From: SIG78 sp045585955
GTDB taxonomy: Bacteria; Verrucomicrobiota; Lentisphaeria; Victivallales; Victivallaceae
Direction: 5' to 3'
Assembly (NCBI GenBank): GCA_045585955.1
Contig: JAZMZK010000046.1
Location: forward strand, 1 to 31,064
DNA length: 31,064 nt
Positions 7,195-15,900 of the stretch are shown here, one piece after another (positions within the stretch are counted from its first letter, which is position 1; every line of letters starts with the position of its first letter). The position numbers and the translations under genes were made by a program. The notes beneath the pieces were generated by a model that did not search any database, was not told the DNA's origin, and saw only the letters and a list, made by a program, of their open reading frames with translations.

Positions 7195-8792
7195 TGAATT
7201 ATCAGTTAAGAGGTATAGAAGGCGATTACCAGGGTCAGGTATTGCCGGTAAAAACTGCGGCATTATCGCTGGGGCGCTCGCGCTCCAACGAAGTTATATT
7301 TACTTCGCCCGATGTATCGGGCCACCATGTTATAATCAAGATAAATGGCGATGAAATAACTCTGGAAAATTTGAGTTCCAGAAAAACCGCTGTTGACGGT
7401 GCGGAAATGCTCCTGGGCGATGTAAAAAAACTGCTGCCGGGGCAGAAGATCGAATTGGGTTCAGCCAATGTTGTTGTGTTGGAAAAATGTGCAGAGCCCG
7501 ATCCGGACTCCATGCCGACCGGTTACAGCAATGCCGATGATATAAATACGGCAACAGGCAATAACGACGAAGCCACCCGGATAGCGCCGGAAGCGCCGGA
7601 AGCGCCGGAAGCGCCGGTAACTCCGGAAAAAACGGTGGTGGCAAATACATTTTCTGCCGCCGATGCCCCCACCGGCTTTGCCGAAAATATCAGTTCTGCG
7701 GATGATGACGATGAAGAGAGCGATAACCAGACTGTTGCCATGCAGACCCGGATCGCCTCGGCCGAAGAACTTGACCAGCTGCGCAATCTCCATGACCGCA
7801 AGCGCAAGATAAAGGTGGGGTTGTATTTTCTGGCGCTGGTTCTGGCAGTGGCGGGTTTGTTTGCGCTTTACCGGGCATTTGTTTACAAAGTTCCGGAAAA
7901 GTTTGTATCCTGGCCGCAGAATAAAAATAACCAACGACAAATCGGCTACATGCGGTTAAAGAATTTTATATTCGTTAAAGACAGTGTTGTTTTATATCCC
8001 AATCCATCCGGCTTCAAAATTACCGAATCTGGAAATGAAATTGTTATTGATTCATTTCTGGGCAAGTACTCCGATGTACCGTTCAAGATGCAGATCAAAT
8101 ACTACCGTTCAGCCCAGTCTTTGCGGATGGATCGGTTGGAATTTCTGGAGCAATGGATCGCCCGGCAGACCAAAAACGATGTGGGTTGGAACTTTGACCC
8201 GGTTCAGCCGCAGAGATTTTTCGGCAACGACAACGGGGTGCCTTATTTGAATGTATCTTACAGCCGTACCGAAAAGAACATAGCTTACTATGGGGTATTG
8301 ACCTTCTGGCGTTTTGAAGACTGGGTGTTCTTTGTGTTCAAAGAAGTACCCACCAGCGAGCGTTTCCGCGCGGAAGGCTTTCTGCACACCAATCTGGCGT
8401 GGTTTTACGATGATTTGTGCAAGCGTTACTGGGATGGCAGTTCCAAACTGCTGCCGGGTACGCCGATGGAAAATCTGCAGGAAGCCAAAGCGCTGCTGGG
8501 CAAAAACTCGCCGGGAGTCTGGGAAAAGAGTTTCATACTCATCCGCCATGCTCTGATCAAAAACCAGAGCGGCAAACCCGATGCCGAAACCTACAATATG
8601 GCGCAGGAACTGCTCCGCAATTTGCGCCAGAAACAGCACGATTACTTCAATGCCCAAAAGATCGCTTATCTGAATGCCCGCGCATTCGGCGACAAAAGAG
8701 AGCAGGAACGGGTGCGTAACAATCTGAAGTCCGTATTTACCTCCGAAGAAGATTCAAGATTTCATAAAGTCAGGCAGAACAGATGGAATTGA
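7194..8792 (+). CDS. FHA-domain single-pass membrane protein, YscD-like layout
   Basis: A 532-residue protein. Residues about 5-90 are an FHA domain with GR at 27-28 and SGHH at 42-45. The NGT loop is replaced by SRKT, so phosphopeptide binding may be altered. A long acidic, Ala/Pro/Glu linker follows, including a 9-bp DNA repeat (GCGCCGGAA, 7584-7617) that encodes Glu-Ala-Pro units. A basic stretch precedes one membrane span (about 208-228). The remaining 300 residues should be periplasmic: an aromatic-rich globular part (about 235-400), then a helical tail. I recognise no family for it. Cytoplasmic FHA, one span and a periplasmic domain is the layout of YscD/PrgH ring proteins, so a scaffold role in the inner-membrane part is plausible but inferred. 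The gene is coupled to tadC by TAATG, with GGAGG at 7180-7184. Confidence 0.8.
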   Translation: MNYQLRGIEGDYQGQVLPVKTAALSLGRSRSNEVIFTSPDVSGHHVIIKINGDEITLENLSSRKTAVDGAEMLLGDVKKLLPGQKIELGSANVVVLEKCAEPDPDSMPTGYSNADDINTATGNNDEATRIAPEAPEAPEAPVTPEKTVVANTFSAADAPTGFAENISSADDDDEESDNQTVAMQTRIASAEELDQLRNLHDRKRKIKVGLYFLALVLAVAGLFALYRAFVYKVPEKFVSWPQNKNNQRQIGYMRLKNFIFVKDSVVLYPNPSGFKITESGNEIVIDSFLGKYSDVPFKMQIKYYRSAQSLRMDRLEFLEQWIARQTKNDVGWNFDPVQPQRFFGNDNGVPYLNVSYSRTEKNIAYYGVLTFWRFEDWVFFVFKEVPTSERFRAEGFLHTNLAWFYDDLCKRYWDGSSKLLPGTPMENLQEAKALLGKNSPGVWEKSFILIRHALIKNQSGKPDAETYNMAQELLRNLRQKQHDYFNAQKIAYLNARAFGDKREQERVRNNLKSVFTSEEDSRFHKVRQNRWN

Positions 8793-11128
8793 TGAGCAAC
8801 AACAAAAATATTGTACTCCGGCTGGAGCTGAACGGCTCTTTGCTGCACGAAGTACAGTACAAAGATATTACCGATGAAATAACCATCGGGCGCCACAACG
8901 ACTGCACCTGGCATATTCCGGCAACCGACCGTACAGCCAGCAATCACCATGCCCGGATCTTCCGCAAAAAAGGTTCGGTATATATTGCAGATGCCGGCAG
9001 CCGCAACGGCATATTCTTCAAGGGGCAGAAAATCACCCAGCGCAAGATTTCCGTTGATGAACAGTATATGATCGGGGATTGCAAACTTTTTGTTGAGCTC
9101 CAGAATGTAAACACCAAAAGTGTTCACGAATTCAACCGTTTGGAACAGCTCAACGGTCAGGAAAAAGGCAAGATATATAATCTGCAAAAAGATTTTACCA
9201 GGATCGGTTCGGATGTAAGTTGTGATATTGTTATCAACGATCAGGTGATTTCGGCATTTCATGTGGAAATCGAACAGAAGAGCGACCAGAGCGCCTGGAT
9301 ACGCGATCTTCAGAGCCGCAACGGCAGTTCGGTCAACGGCGAGCCGTTGAGTTCCAGCGCCAACGACAGCGGCCGCCTGCTGAAAGATGGCGATATTATT
9401 TCGATAGCGTATATAGAAATGCGCTATTGGGATAAACATGTGGAACATGTGCGCTCGCACCTCTTTCTCAAGATAGCGGCAGTGGTGGTGACTGCGGCAA
9501 TACTGCTGGGCGGTTATTTTGTTTTCCGTATGGGTTCCAAGCCTGCCAAATGGTATGTAAGTGCGGCGCGTTCTTCAGCAACCGCCAAACAGTTCAATGC
9601 AGCGTTGGAGTATTTGAACAAAGCCGAAAAAGCGGAAGGCAGCGATATCCACCGGTACGAAATCGCCGAACTCAAGGCGCATATAACCAAGTGGCAGGAA
9701 ACAGTAAAAAAGTGGCAGGATATCCGGAAGCTGCTTGAAAACAAGCAGTGGATCACCGCCAACCAAAAGCTCAGTCCGCTGGTAAGCGGCGATATGGAGT
9801 TCTGGCGCTGGAACAATACCGATGCCACGACAGAAAAAAATGAAGCGCTCAATGTCAAGCAGTTTCTGGATATATTCCTGAAGAGCCGGGGCATCCTGAC
9901 CTCCAACGAATCGACCTTGCCGGAGTTGCAGGCTGCCCACCGGAGTCTGGCAAAAGAACTGACCAGACACACCGGCGGATTGCCGGGACATACAAATTCT
10001 TTGCGCAATTCAGCCAAAGATATCCTTGCGGAACTGGATGAAACCATCAAATGCTGGCAGCTGATCGTAAGCAATATTGCTGAAATGCAGAAAACCTACG
10101 ATATAAAAACCGCCCTGCAAAACATCTCGCAAGCCCGCAAAAAGATGGAAGATCATATAAATCTGCGCAAAAAGCGTGGTGCCAGAGTATCGCCCCGGAT
10201 AATAGCGTTTGCCAACGAATATTTGCGGCCGCTTAAAGATTTGGCGGTGGTGCAAATACTGCTCGATGAAAATTATGTATACTGCGCCCGGATGCAGTTT
10301 GATAAAATCCTCAAAGAGCTGCCGGTACCCGGTATCAATGAGTGCAGTATCGACCCGGTTCTGTCGGATATACGCCGGACTTTTATTGTGCTGAATACCC
10401 AGCTCAACGAAAATGCTGTACAGCTGCGTAATATTGTAATGCAGATGCAGCAAATGGGTTTGTCTCCGGAGAAAAAGCCCGGAGAGATCCTGCATATTCT
10501 CCGCAAGCAGGTGCTGGATGCGATCCTCCGGTGCGACACTCTTGACCACCCGCTTGTGAGCTGGAACCGGCAGGCGGGCGCCGGCGAGTTCGACAAAGTG
10601 CTGGGTACGGAAATATTCTTTGACTATCTGCGGGCACTGCCGGATGAGTTTGACACCAGCAAATTAAATGATCTCAAGTTCCGCCCGATACTCTTCATTG
10701 TCCGGGATTGCTATGCACGGCTCAAGGCATTTCTGGCATTTGCCGAGCAGGAAAATATGACGATGGTCTGCAATAATAAATGCTCCGGCAATCTGGTTGC
10801 CGAATGGGTGATCTATGCTGACGACATGCTCAAAGAACGCAAGCGTTTTATCAATAAATTGCGTAATATTGCCGACAGCGGCAGTGACCGGCGGGCGGTC
10901 ATTGCCGGCGGGCTGGCGCTTTTGCTGGACGAAAATCTGGCACGCAACAGCGCAGAAGTTGAAAAGTTGAGCAAAAAAGTCAAGAATATCCGGCGGCAAG
11001 TCAGTGATATATTGCGCAAAGCCAATTCGCCGGAAGCGACCATCCGGGCACGGAAACAGGTGCTGCTGCTGGGTATTCCCGGCGACTCGCTGCTCAAACA
11101 GCCGTGGGCAGAAGCACACAAAAAATAA
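8783..11128 (+). CDS. Tandem-FHA membrane protein with long helical periplasmic domain
   Basis: A 781-residue protein from ATG8783, or 778 residues from ATG8792, which overlaps the previous stop as TGATG; the choice is open. The first FHA domain (about residues 30-90) has GR at 36-37, SNHH and an SRNG loop. The second (about 120-200) has 'RIGSDVSCDIVI' with Gly-Ser in place of Gly-Arg, then SAFH and SRNGSSVNG. One membrane span lies at about 226-247. The periplasmic part (about 250-781) is nearly all helix; it starts with a TPR-like 'AKQFNAALEYLNKAEKAEG' and contains coiled-coil stretches. I recognise no family in it. It sits between tadC plus the single-FHA protein and the pilin genes, so it probably belongs to the machine. 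TadD-like or TadZ-like duties are possible, but no signature supports either. Confidence 0.8.
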   Translation: MELMSNNKNIVLRLELNGSLLHEVQYKDITDEITIGRHNDCTWHIPATDRTASNHHARIFRKKGSVYIADAGSRNGIFFKGQKITQRKISVDEQYMIGDCKLFVELQNVNTKSVHEFNRLEQLNGQEKGKIYNLQKDFTRIGSDVSCDIVINDQVISAFHVEIEQKSDQSAWIRDLQSRNGSSVNGEPLSSSANDSGRLLKDGDIISIAYIEMRYWDKHVEHVRSHLFLKIAAVVVTAAILLGGYFVFRMGSKPAKWYVSAARSSATAKQFNAALEYLNKAEKAEGSDIHRYEIAELKAHITKWQETVKKWQDIRKLLENKQWITANQKLSPLVSGDMEFWRWNNTDATTEKNEALNVKQFLDIFLKSRGILTSNESTLPELQAAHRSLAKELTRHTGGLPGHTNSLRNSAKDILAELDETIKCWQLIVSNIAEMQKTYDIKTALQNISQARKKMEDHINLRKKRGARVSPRIIAFANEYLRPLKDLAVVQILLDENYVYCARMQFDKILKELPVPGINECSIDPVLSDIRRTFIVLNTQLNENAVQLRNIVMQMQQMGLSPEKKPGEILHILRKQVLDAILRCDTLDHPLVSWNRQAGAGEFDKVLGTEIFFDYLRALPDEFDTSKLNDLKFRPILFIVRDCYARLKAFLAFAEQENMTMVCNNKCSGNLVAEWVIYADDMLKERKRFINKLRNIADSGSDRRAVIAGGLALLLDENLARNSAEVEKLSKKVKNIRRQVSDILRKANSPEATIRARKQVLLLGIPGDSLLKQPWAEAHKK

Positions 11129-11149
11129 TGGTATTACGGAGAAAAAACT

Positions 11150-11350
11150 GTGAAAAATTTGTATCAGCAACAGCAAGGCTCGGTAATGATGGAGTATGTT
11201 ATACTGCTATTTTTCTTTGCAATAGTTGTTTATTCATACTGGCATGATTGCATTTATAACATGCAAACGCAAGAACTGCAAGCCCACGGCAAATATATAC
11301 AGGGATTTTTTCAAAGGTTGACCGCCGGAATAGCTTTGCCTGTTCCGTAA
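11150..11350 (+). CDS. flp: Flp-like minor prepilin
   Basis: A 66-residue protein with a short leader, the type III cleavage context 'QQQG|SVMMEYVILLF' and Glu at +5 and Tyr at +6, as in Flp pilins. The hydrophobic helix (mature residues about 1-20) follows directly. The C-terminal half ('WHDCIYNMQTQELQAHGKYIQGFFQRL') contains a Cys and is unlike the next pilin. The start is GTG at 11150 with GGAG at 11138-11141. The 60-base gap to the next pilin holds only its leader. Being less abundant by start codon and different in its tail, it is probably a minor or initiating pilin. That role is inferred. Confidence 0.8.
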   Translation: MKNLYQQQQGSVMMEYVILLFFFAIVVYSYWHDCIYNMQTQELQAHGKYIQGFFQRLTAGIALPVP

Positions 11351-11410
11351 ACAATAAAAAACAAACTCGCTTTTTAACCAACAACCCCTTAAACGAAAGG
11401 AAACAGAAAA

Positions 11411-11755
11411 ATGAAAAAAGCAAGTAAAATCGCAAGAGCCAAGCGCACCCGTCTGGGCCGTATCCTCTGCCGTCTTGCCGGAGATGAAGCCGGTGCCGTG
11501 ATGATGGAATATGTTGTTCTCGCGCTGCTGGTCTGTGCCGCAGTAGTCGGTATTGTCATGGTATTCGGCGACAGTATCAGCGGCATGTTCAAAGCCACTA
11601 CCCAGACTTTGCAGGGTGATGACGGCGGTTCAGCTGCATCAGGCACTCGCAAAGGCGTGACGGATAAAATTAAAGGCGCAGAGAGTGATCTTGAGAAAGC
11701 CGCTAAAGAATCCCAAGGAATCATACACGGCGACGGTTCTGGTGCCGAACAATAA
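11411..11755 (+). CDS. flp: Flp-type major prepilin with extended tail
   Basis: A 114-residue protein with a long, basic 28-residue leader, cleavage context 'DEAG|AVMMEYVVLALLVCAAVVGIV' with Glu+5 and Tyr+6, a hydrophobic helix and 'FGDSISGMFKATTQTL', the normal end of an Flp pilin. About 45 extra residues follow, rich in Gly, Ser, Asp and Lys and predicted helical or disordered. Mature Flp pilins are usually 50-60 residues, so this tail would be displayed on the fibre surface. AAAGGAAA at about 11396-11403 is a good ribosome-binding site and ATG is the start. This is the likeliest major subunit, and TadV, encoded 19 bases downstream, would process it. Confidence 0.85.
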   Translation: MKKASKIARAKRTRLGRILCRLAGDEAGAVMMEYVVLALLVCAAVVGIVMVFGDSISGMFKATTQTLQGDDGGSAASGTRKGVTDKIKGAESDLEKAAKESQGIIHGDGSGAEQ

Positions 11756-11774
11756 CATAACAAGGTAAAATGCA

Positions 11775-12317
11775 ATGAATGATCCGCTTTACATGCTTTT
11801 AGGCATTACGCCTTTTCTGGCAGTGCTTTGTTATTACGACTGCCGATTCCGGCGTTTGCCCAATTACCTTACGCTTACGCTGGCGCTGGCGGCGCTGGCG
11901 TGGCGTTTGGGCGAAGGCGGCATGCCGTTTTTTATGAACGGTCTTGCCGGGGGCATTGTCTGCGGATTATTCCTGCTGCTGCCTTATTTTATGCACGGTG
12001 CTGGCGGCGGAGATGTAAAAATGCTCTTTGCCGCCGGCTGTGCGCTGGGCTTGGGCCGCTGTGCAATACTGCTGATGCTTATGTCGTTGGCAGGGGTGGT
12101 GCTGGCGGTATTCATGCTTATTTTCAACAAGGTCAACGCTCAAAGGCTCAAACACTATTTCCGGGTATTGTTTGATTACCGTTACGACCGCATCGAAGGT
12201 CGCAAAAACTTACCGGACAAAAATGATGAAAAAAGCCGTATACCGTTTGGCGTGGCGATCGCCGCCGGCTGCTGGCTTACATTAATTCTGGAAATTGCAG
12301 CAATCAATGGCAGGTAA
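11775..12317 (+). CDS. tadV: TadV/CpaA prepilin peptidase
   Basis: A 180-residue polytopic membrane aspartyl protease of the type IV prepilin peptidase family. The first catalytic Asp is Asp22 in 'CYYDCRFRRLPN'. The second is Asp80 in 'HGAGGGDVKMLFAAG', the GxGD motif. Hydrophobic segments lie near residues 5-19, 32-45, 52-70, 82-115 and 158-176. As in other Tad loci, there is no N-methylation domain. It would cleave the Flp and TadE leaders on the cytoplasmic face. The RBS AAGGT at 11762-11766 lies 8 bases before ATG. The 3' end overlaps the start of tadE. A basic insertion ('YRYDRIEGRKNLPDKNDEKS', about 134-153) makes it slightly longer than usual. Confidence 0.9.
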   Translation: MNDPLYMLLGITPFLAVLCYYDCRFRRLPNYLTLTLALAALAWRLGEGGMPFFMNGLAGGIVCGLFLLLPYFMHGAGGGDVKMLFAAGCALGLGRCAILLMLMSLAGVVLAVFMLIFNKVNAQRLKHYFRVLFDYRYDRIEGRKNLPDKNDEKSRIPFGVAIAAGCWLTLILEIAAINGR

Positions 12318-12984
12318 CAAGATGCGCGGGGAAAAAGGTTCAGTACTTGCAGAATTTATAATTGTAATGCCGATATTGGTTTTTATGATATTCGGCACCA
12401 TACAAATATCCATGGTGTGGATGGCGCGGCTGATGACCCGTTACGCCGCATACAGTGCCGCACGCACGGCAATAGTTTATCATCCGGATGATTACAGTAA
12501 ACAGCAATCCGGGCCGGTACACCGGGCAGCTTGCATAGTTTTGGCATGGACAGGTATGAGCAATGGTTCGGCAGCCAATATTGCAGTGCCCGGCTGGGGG
12601 AATATACCCGGCTCAATAGATATAGCTAAACAGGTTTCAGTAGAAGTTGAAGAGGTAAAAAGTGAGAATGGACAGAACAAACTCCCGGCAGTAAAAGCCA
12701 TCGTAACATTCCACTATCCGTTGGTAGTACCCTATGCCGGCAGTCTGATCGCTCATTTTGCCAACGGCGGCGAAGGCAAATGGGATTTGGTGCATTACCA
12801 AGCCAAAGACAATGAATTGCTGAAAAACGACTTTAACGGATCACACGAAATCGATATGCAGCACGGTGCAGGCAATTATATAACTTTGACCGAAAGCTGC
12901 ATTATGCCGCAACCGTGGGATACAAACAGCTATCCGCTAGCATCCGAGCGGGATAATACACTGGTTTGGCAAGAGGGGAACTGA
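12307..12984 (+). CDS. tadE: TadE-like pseudopilin 1
   Basis: About 225 residues. The N-terminus 'EKG|SVLAEFIIVMPILVFMIFG' is the TadE signature, with a prepilin-type cleavage site and Glu at +5. The extracytoplasmic domain follows. ATG12307 and ATG12322 are both possible; the second has AGG 8 bases upstream, and both overlap the end of tadV. An in-frame TTG at 12295 looks unlikely. The tail contains 'HFANGGEGKWDLVHYQAKDN' and a 'CIMPQPWDTNSYPLASERDN' end with a Cys. TadE-type pseudopilins are processed by TadV and needed for fibre assembly. The gene ends 2 bases before the ATG of the TadG-like gene, so expression is coupled. Confidence 0.85.
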   Translation: MAGNKMRGEKGSVLAEFIIVMPILVFMIFGTIQISMVWMARLMTRYAAYSAARTAIVYHPDDYSKQQSGPVHRAACIVLAWTGMSNGSAANIAVPGWGNIPGSIDIAKQVSVEVEEVKSENGQNKLPAVKAIVTFHYPLVVPYAGSLIAHFANGGEGKWDLVHYQAKDNELLKNDFNGSHEIDMQHGAGNYITLTESCIMPQPWDTNSYPLASERDNTLVWQEGN

Positions 12985-12986
12985 CA

Positions 12987-15900
12987 ATGAAAAAGCACAG
13001 TTTATTGAATATTTTAATCCACCGTACCGCTGCGCTGGGCAAAGATGAGAGCGGAGCAGTGCTGCTGCTGACTTTGGGTATATTTTTGTTTTTGTTTGTA
13101 ATGGTCGGCGGGGTGTATGTTATCGGCACGCACATAGAATCCAGGATCAAGATACAGAATGCAGTCGATGCCAGCGCCTATTCAGCGGCGGCGGTGCAAG
13201 CCGATGCCTTGAGCCGGATGGCAGTAGTCAACAAAGCTATGAGCTGGACTTATGTGCAATTATCCAAACGCCAGATGGACTATATAACCTACAGATGGCT
13301 GAAATTGACCCTACGGAATTTCGACGAAGACAGCCGAAACGCAAAAAATTTCTACGCCTGGTATCCGTGGTATACTACACTGTACGGAATTCCGGTTTAC
13401 ACTAAACCGTTCAATAAAAAATGTGAACATGGCCACAAGAATAACGGCGGCGGCGGATGGTTTTGCGGATTGGGCAAAGACAAGCCGGATATGATAACTA
13501 TCAACGGTTCAGAAATGAGTGTTGCAGACCTCAAAACAGCAGTGGCAAATTTTGAAAACAATGTGCTTTATCCTATTGAAGATGAGCTCAAAATCTCTGT
13601 TACACCAACACAGCCGGGAGCTAATCCCGGAGGAGCGGTTCCCCCGCAATCTTCTTTAACGCCCGGAAATGGAGCCAATAATTCCGGTAGCAATCTTAAA
13701 GGAGATTTGCAAAATGCCAATACAACAGATGCAATTAAAGTGGTTGATATGGCTTATTTTTACGCCAAAGCCCAACAAGAAACTGATCCCGCAACATACT
13801 TGGGCGCCAAACCTCAAAAACAAGATTTCACCAATAACGGAGTAATTGATGAAGCACTATACCAGCTTGCGGTTCAGGAGTATGAAAGAAAACAAGAGTT
13901 TTTCAGCTATCCGGAAATGATGGATGAACCGGATAGAGATGACTACGAGGACAATGCGGATGGGGAAGCGAAATATCAAAAAGCTAAAGCAGTTTATGAT
14001 ACCGGCATGGCAGCGCTGGAAAAGTATGCCCAAACCCGGCACGGCTATCAAGGGGCTTCCTCATCGCAGGCGAGTTTTGAAAACGCAACCGGCATAAAAG
14101 CACCTACAAAACCTGACAGCAATGCCAGTGATGACGAATGGAATGAATATGGCAGCAAGCTGCAAGATTATATTGATGCTTACGAAACCTGGAAGAATGG
14201 CGGAACTGTTACCTCCGGCAACACTACCAGCAACACTACCGGCAACACTACCGGCAACACTACCGGTAACACTACCGGTAACACTACCGGTAACAGTACC
14301 GGCAACACTACCGGCAACACTACTGGCGGGAGTACCGCTGCCAGCTCAAACCGTTCTGGCAGCAGCATACTTGCATCTGACTGGGGGCTGGGATTGAAAA
14401 AGATGATCGAAGTTGATAAAAATTCGATCGAAGTAATGAATATGGCACTGGCACTTATCAACGATAACATGATCGCCGCCATGAAAGATACTGTGGAAAT
14501 GACTCTTGCGCTTAATCTGGCTCCGCAGCCGGAAAACAGCAGCGGGACATCTGCCAGCGAAGCGGTCAAAAGAATATTGGCTGATTATCACTATTTCTAT
14601 CAGGCACCAATCTCCGTCAACCCCTATGATGCAACCGGAGATGCCAACGGATATTTTTCGCCCCTGTACAATACTGAACCGCATGAACAGCTCTTTCTGG
14701 CAATGGGCAATACCGGCGATCATACGCTGAAATCCTACTTTGCAGATACCGATCAGCCCAAGGTTAGAGGTTTGGATCAATGGTTTATCCGCGGAGGAGC
14801 GTATGCTGATGAGTCGGAAACTTTCCGTTACAGCCCTGATGATCCGGACAATGACCAGGACGACAGCAATTATGTCGGCGGCGAAGGTACTCCGGGGATC
14901 ATGCGGGTTTATAAAAGCGCCAATCTCAATGAAACCGAAGCTGGTTTTCTGGGGGGATTGGCAAGTAAAGTTGACCGGGGCAATCACATGGTCGCCCTGC
15001 CGGGCTCCCCTCCCCAAGTCAGTTTTTCCTTTACTATCCTCTACGGTCTTATTGATATAGGCAAAATATTTTCAGAGAATGTTATGCAGCCGCTTGTTGA
15101 TGAATTATTCAAAAGTATCAGCAGCTTTGTTGATATAGCGCCTTCCGTGGACAATGCCAAATCATCTATTCCCCATATGTGCCGGGATGTTGACGACAGC
15201 GTGGCATTGTACTCTGAATACCGTTGGTCTTCAGCCAAATGGTTCTGCAAATGGAAATTAAAGTGGTTAAAAGTTAAGTGGAAAAGCCATATTGGATTAC
15301 CTAAACTGTTTTGTGGAGCAAACAATATGTTGAAAATATCTGATGCCATATCCGGAGACCCCCAAGGTGACAGTATGATCCCGCTTCTTGAAAGACTGGA
15401 AAATGTTCTTGAAGTTGTTTTGCAATTTTTACCACCATATTTATTGCCGTATGGGAAGTTGAAAGGTCCGCACCACGGTTATTTAGAAGACAGTTGGAAT
15501 TGGGCTTCTATGATTACAACATCAGTTCCTTGGAAACAGTTTTCCGGGGCATCCAATTCGCGCGAAAAATACCGTCCGTGCGCTATGATGCTCGATAATC
15601 CCCAAATGCCGTTTTTTCAGGGCCATGCGCGTATTTATGGCGATGATCAGGAAATTTGGGACTCTTGCTATATCGGAACAAGCTGCCGCCCGTGGGTCAT
15701 CAATGAAAAATTTGTGACCGGTTCCGGAACTGTGGTCGTAGGCGCCGCAAAAAAACAGAAAAATCCTTTTGCTGCGCTTTTTAATGTCGATTCCCTGACC
15801 GGGGGGCTTTTTACGGTATTCAACCCGACCAATCAATCCGATGCCGACCGACCGGCGTGGGCGATTGCCGCCGCCCGGGCTGCGGTCAAAAAAGCCAATG

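Noticed and set aside
14220..14327. The tandem repeat as a CRISPR array
   Set aside because: Units are 12 bp with no spacers, and they are in frame inside a coding sequence.
14180..14569. Minus-strand frame with Val-Val-Leu-Pro repeats
   Set aside because: It is only the complement of the 12-bp minisatellite in the TadG-like gene.
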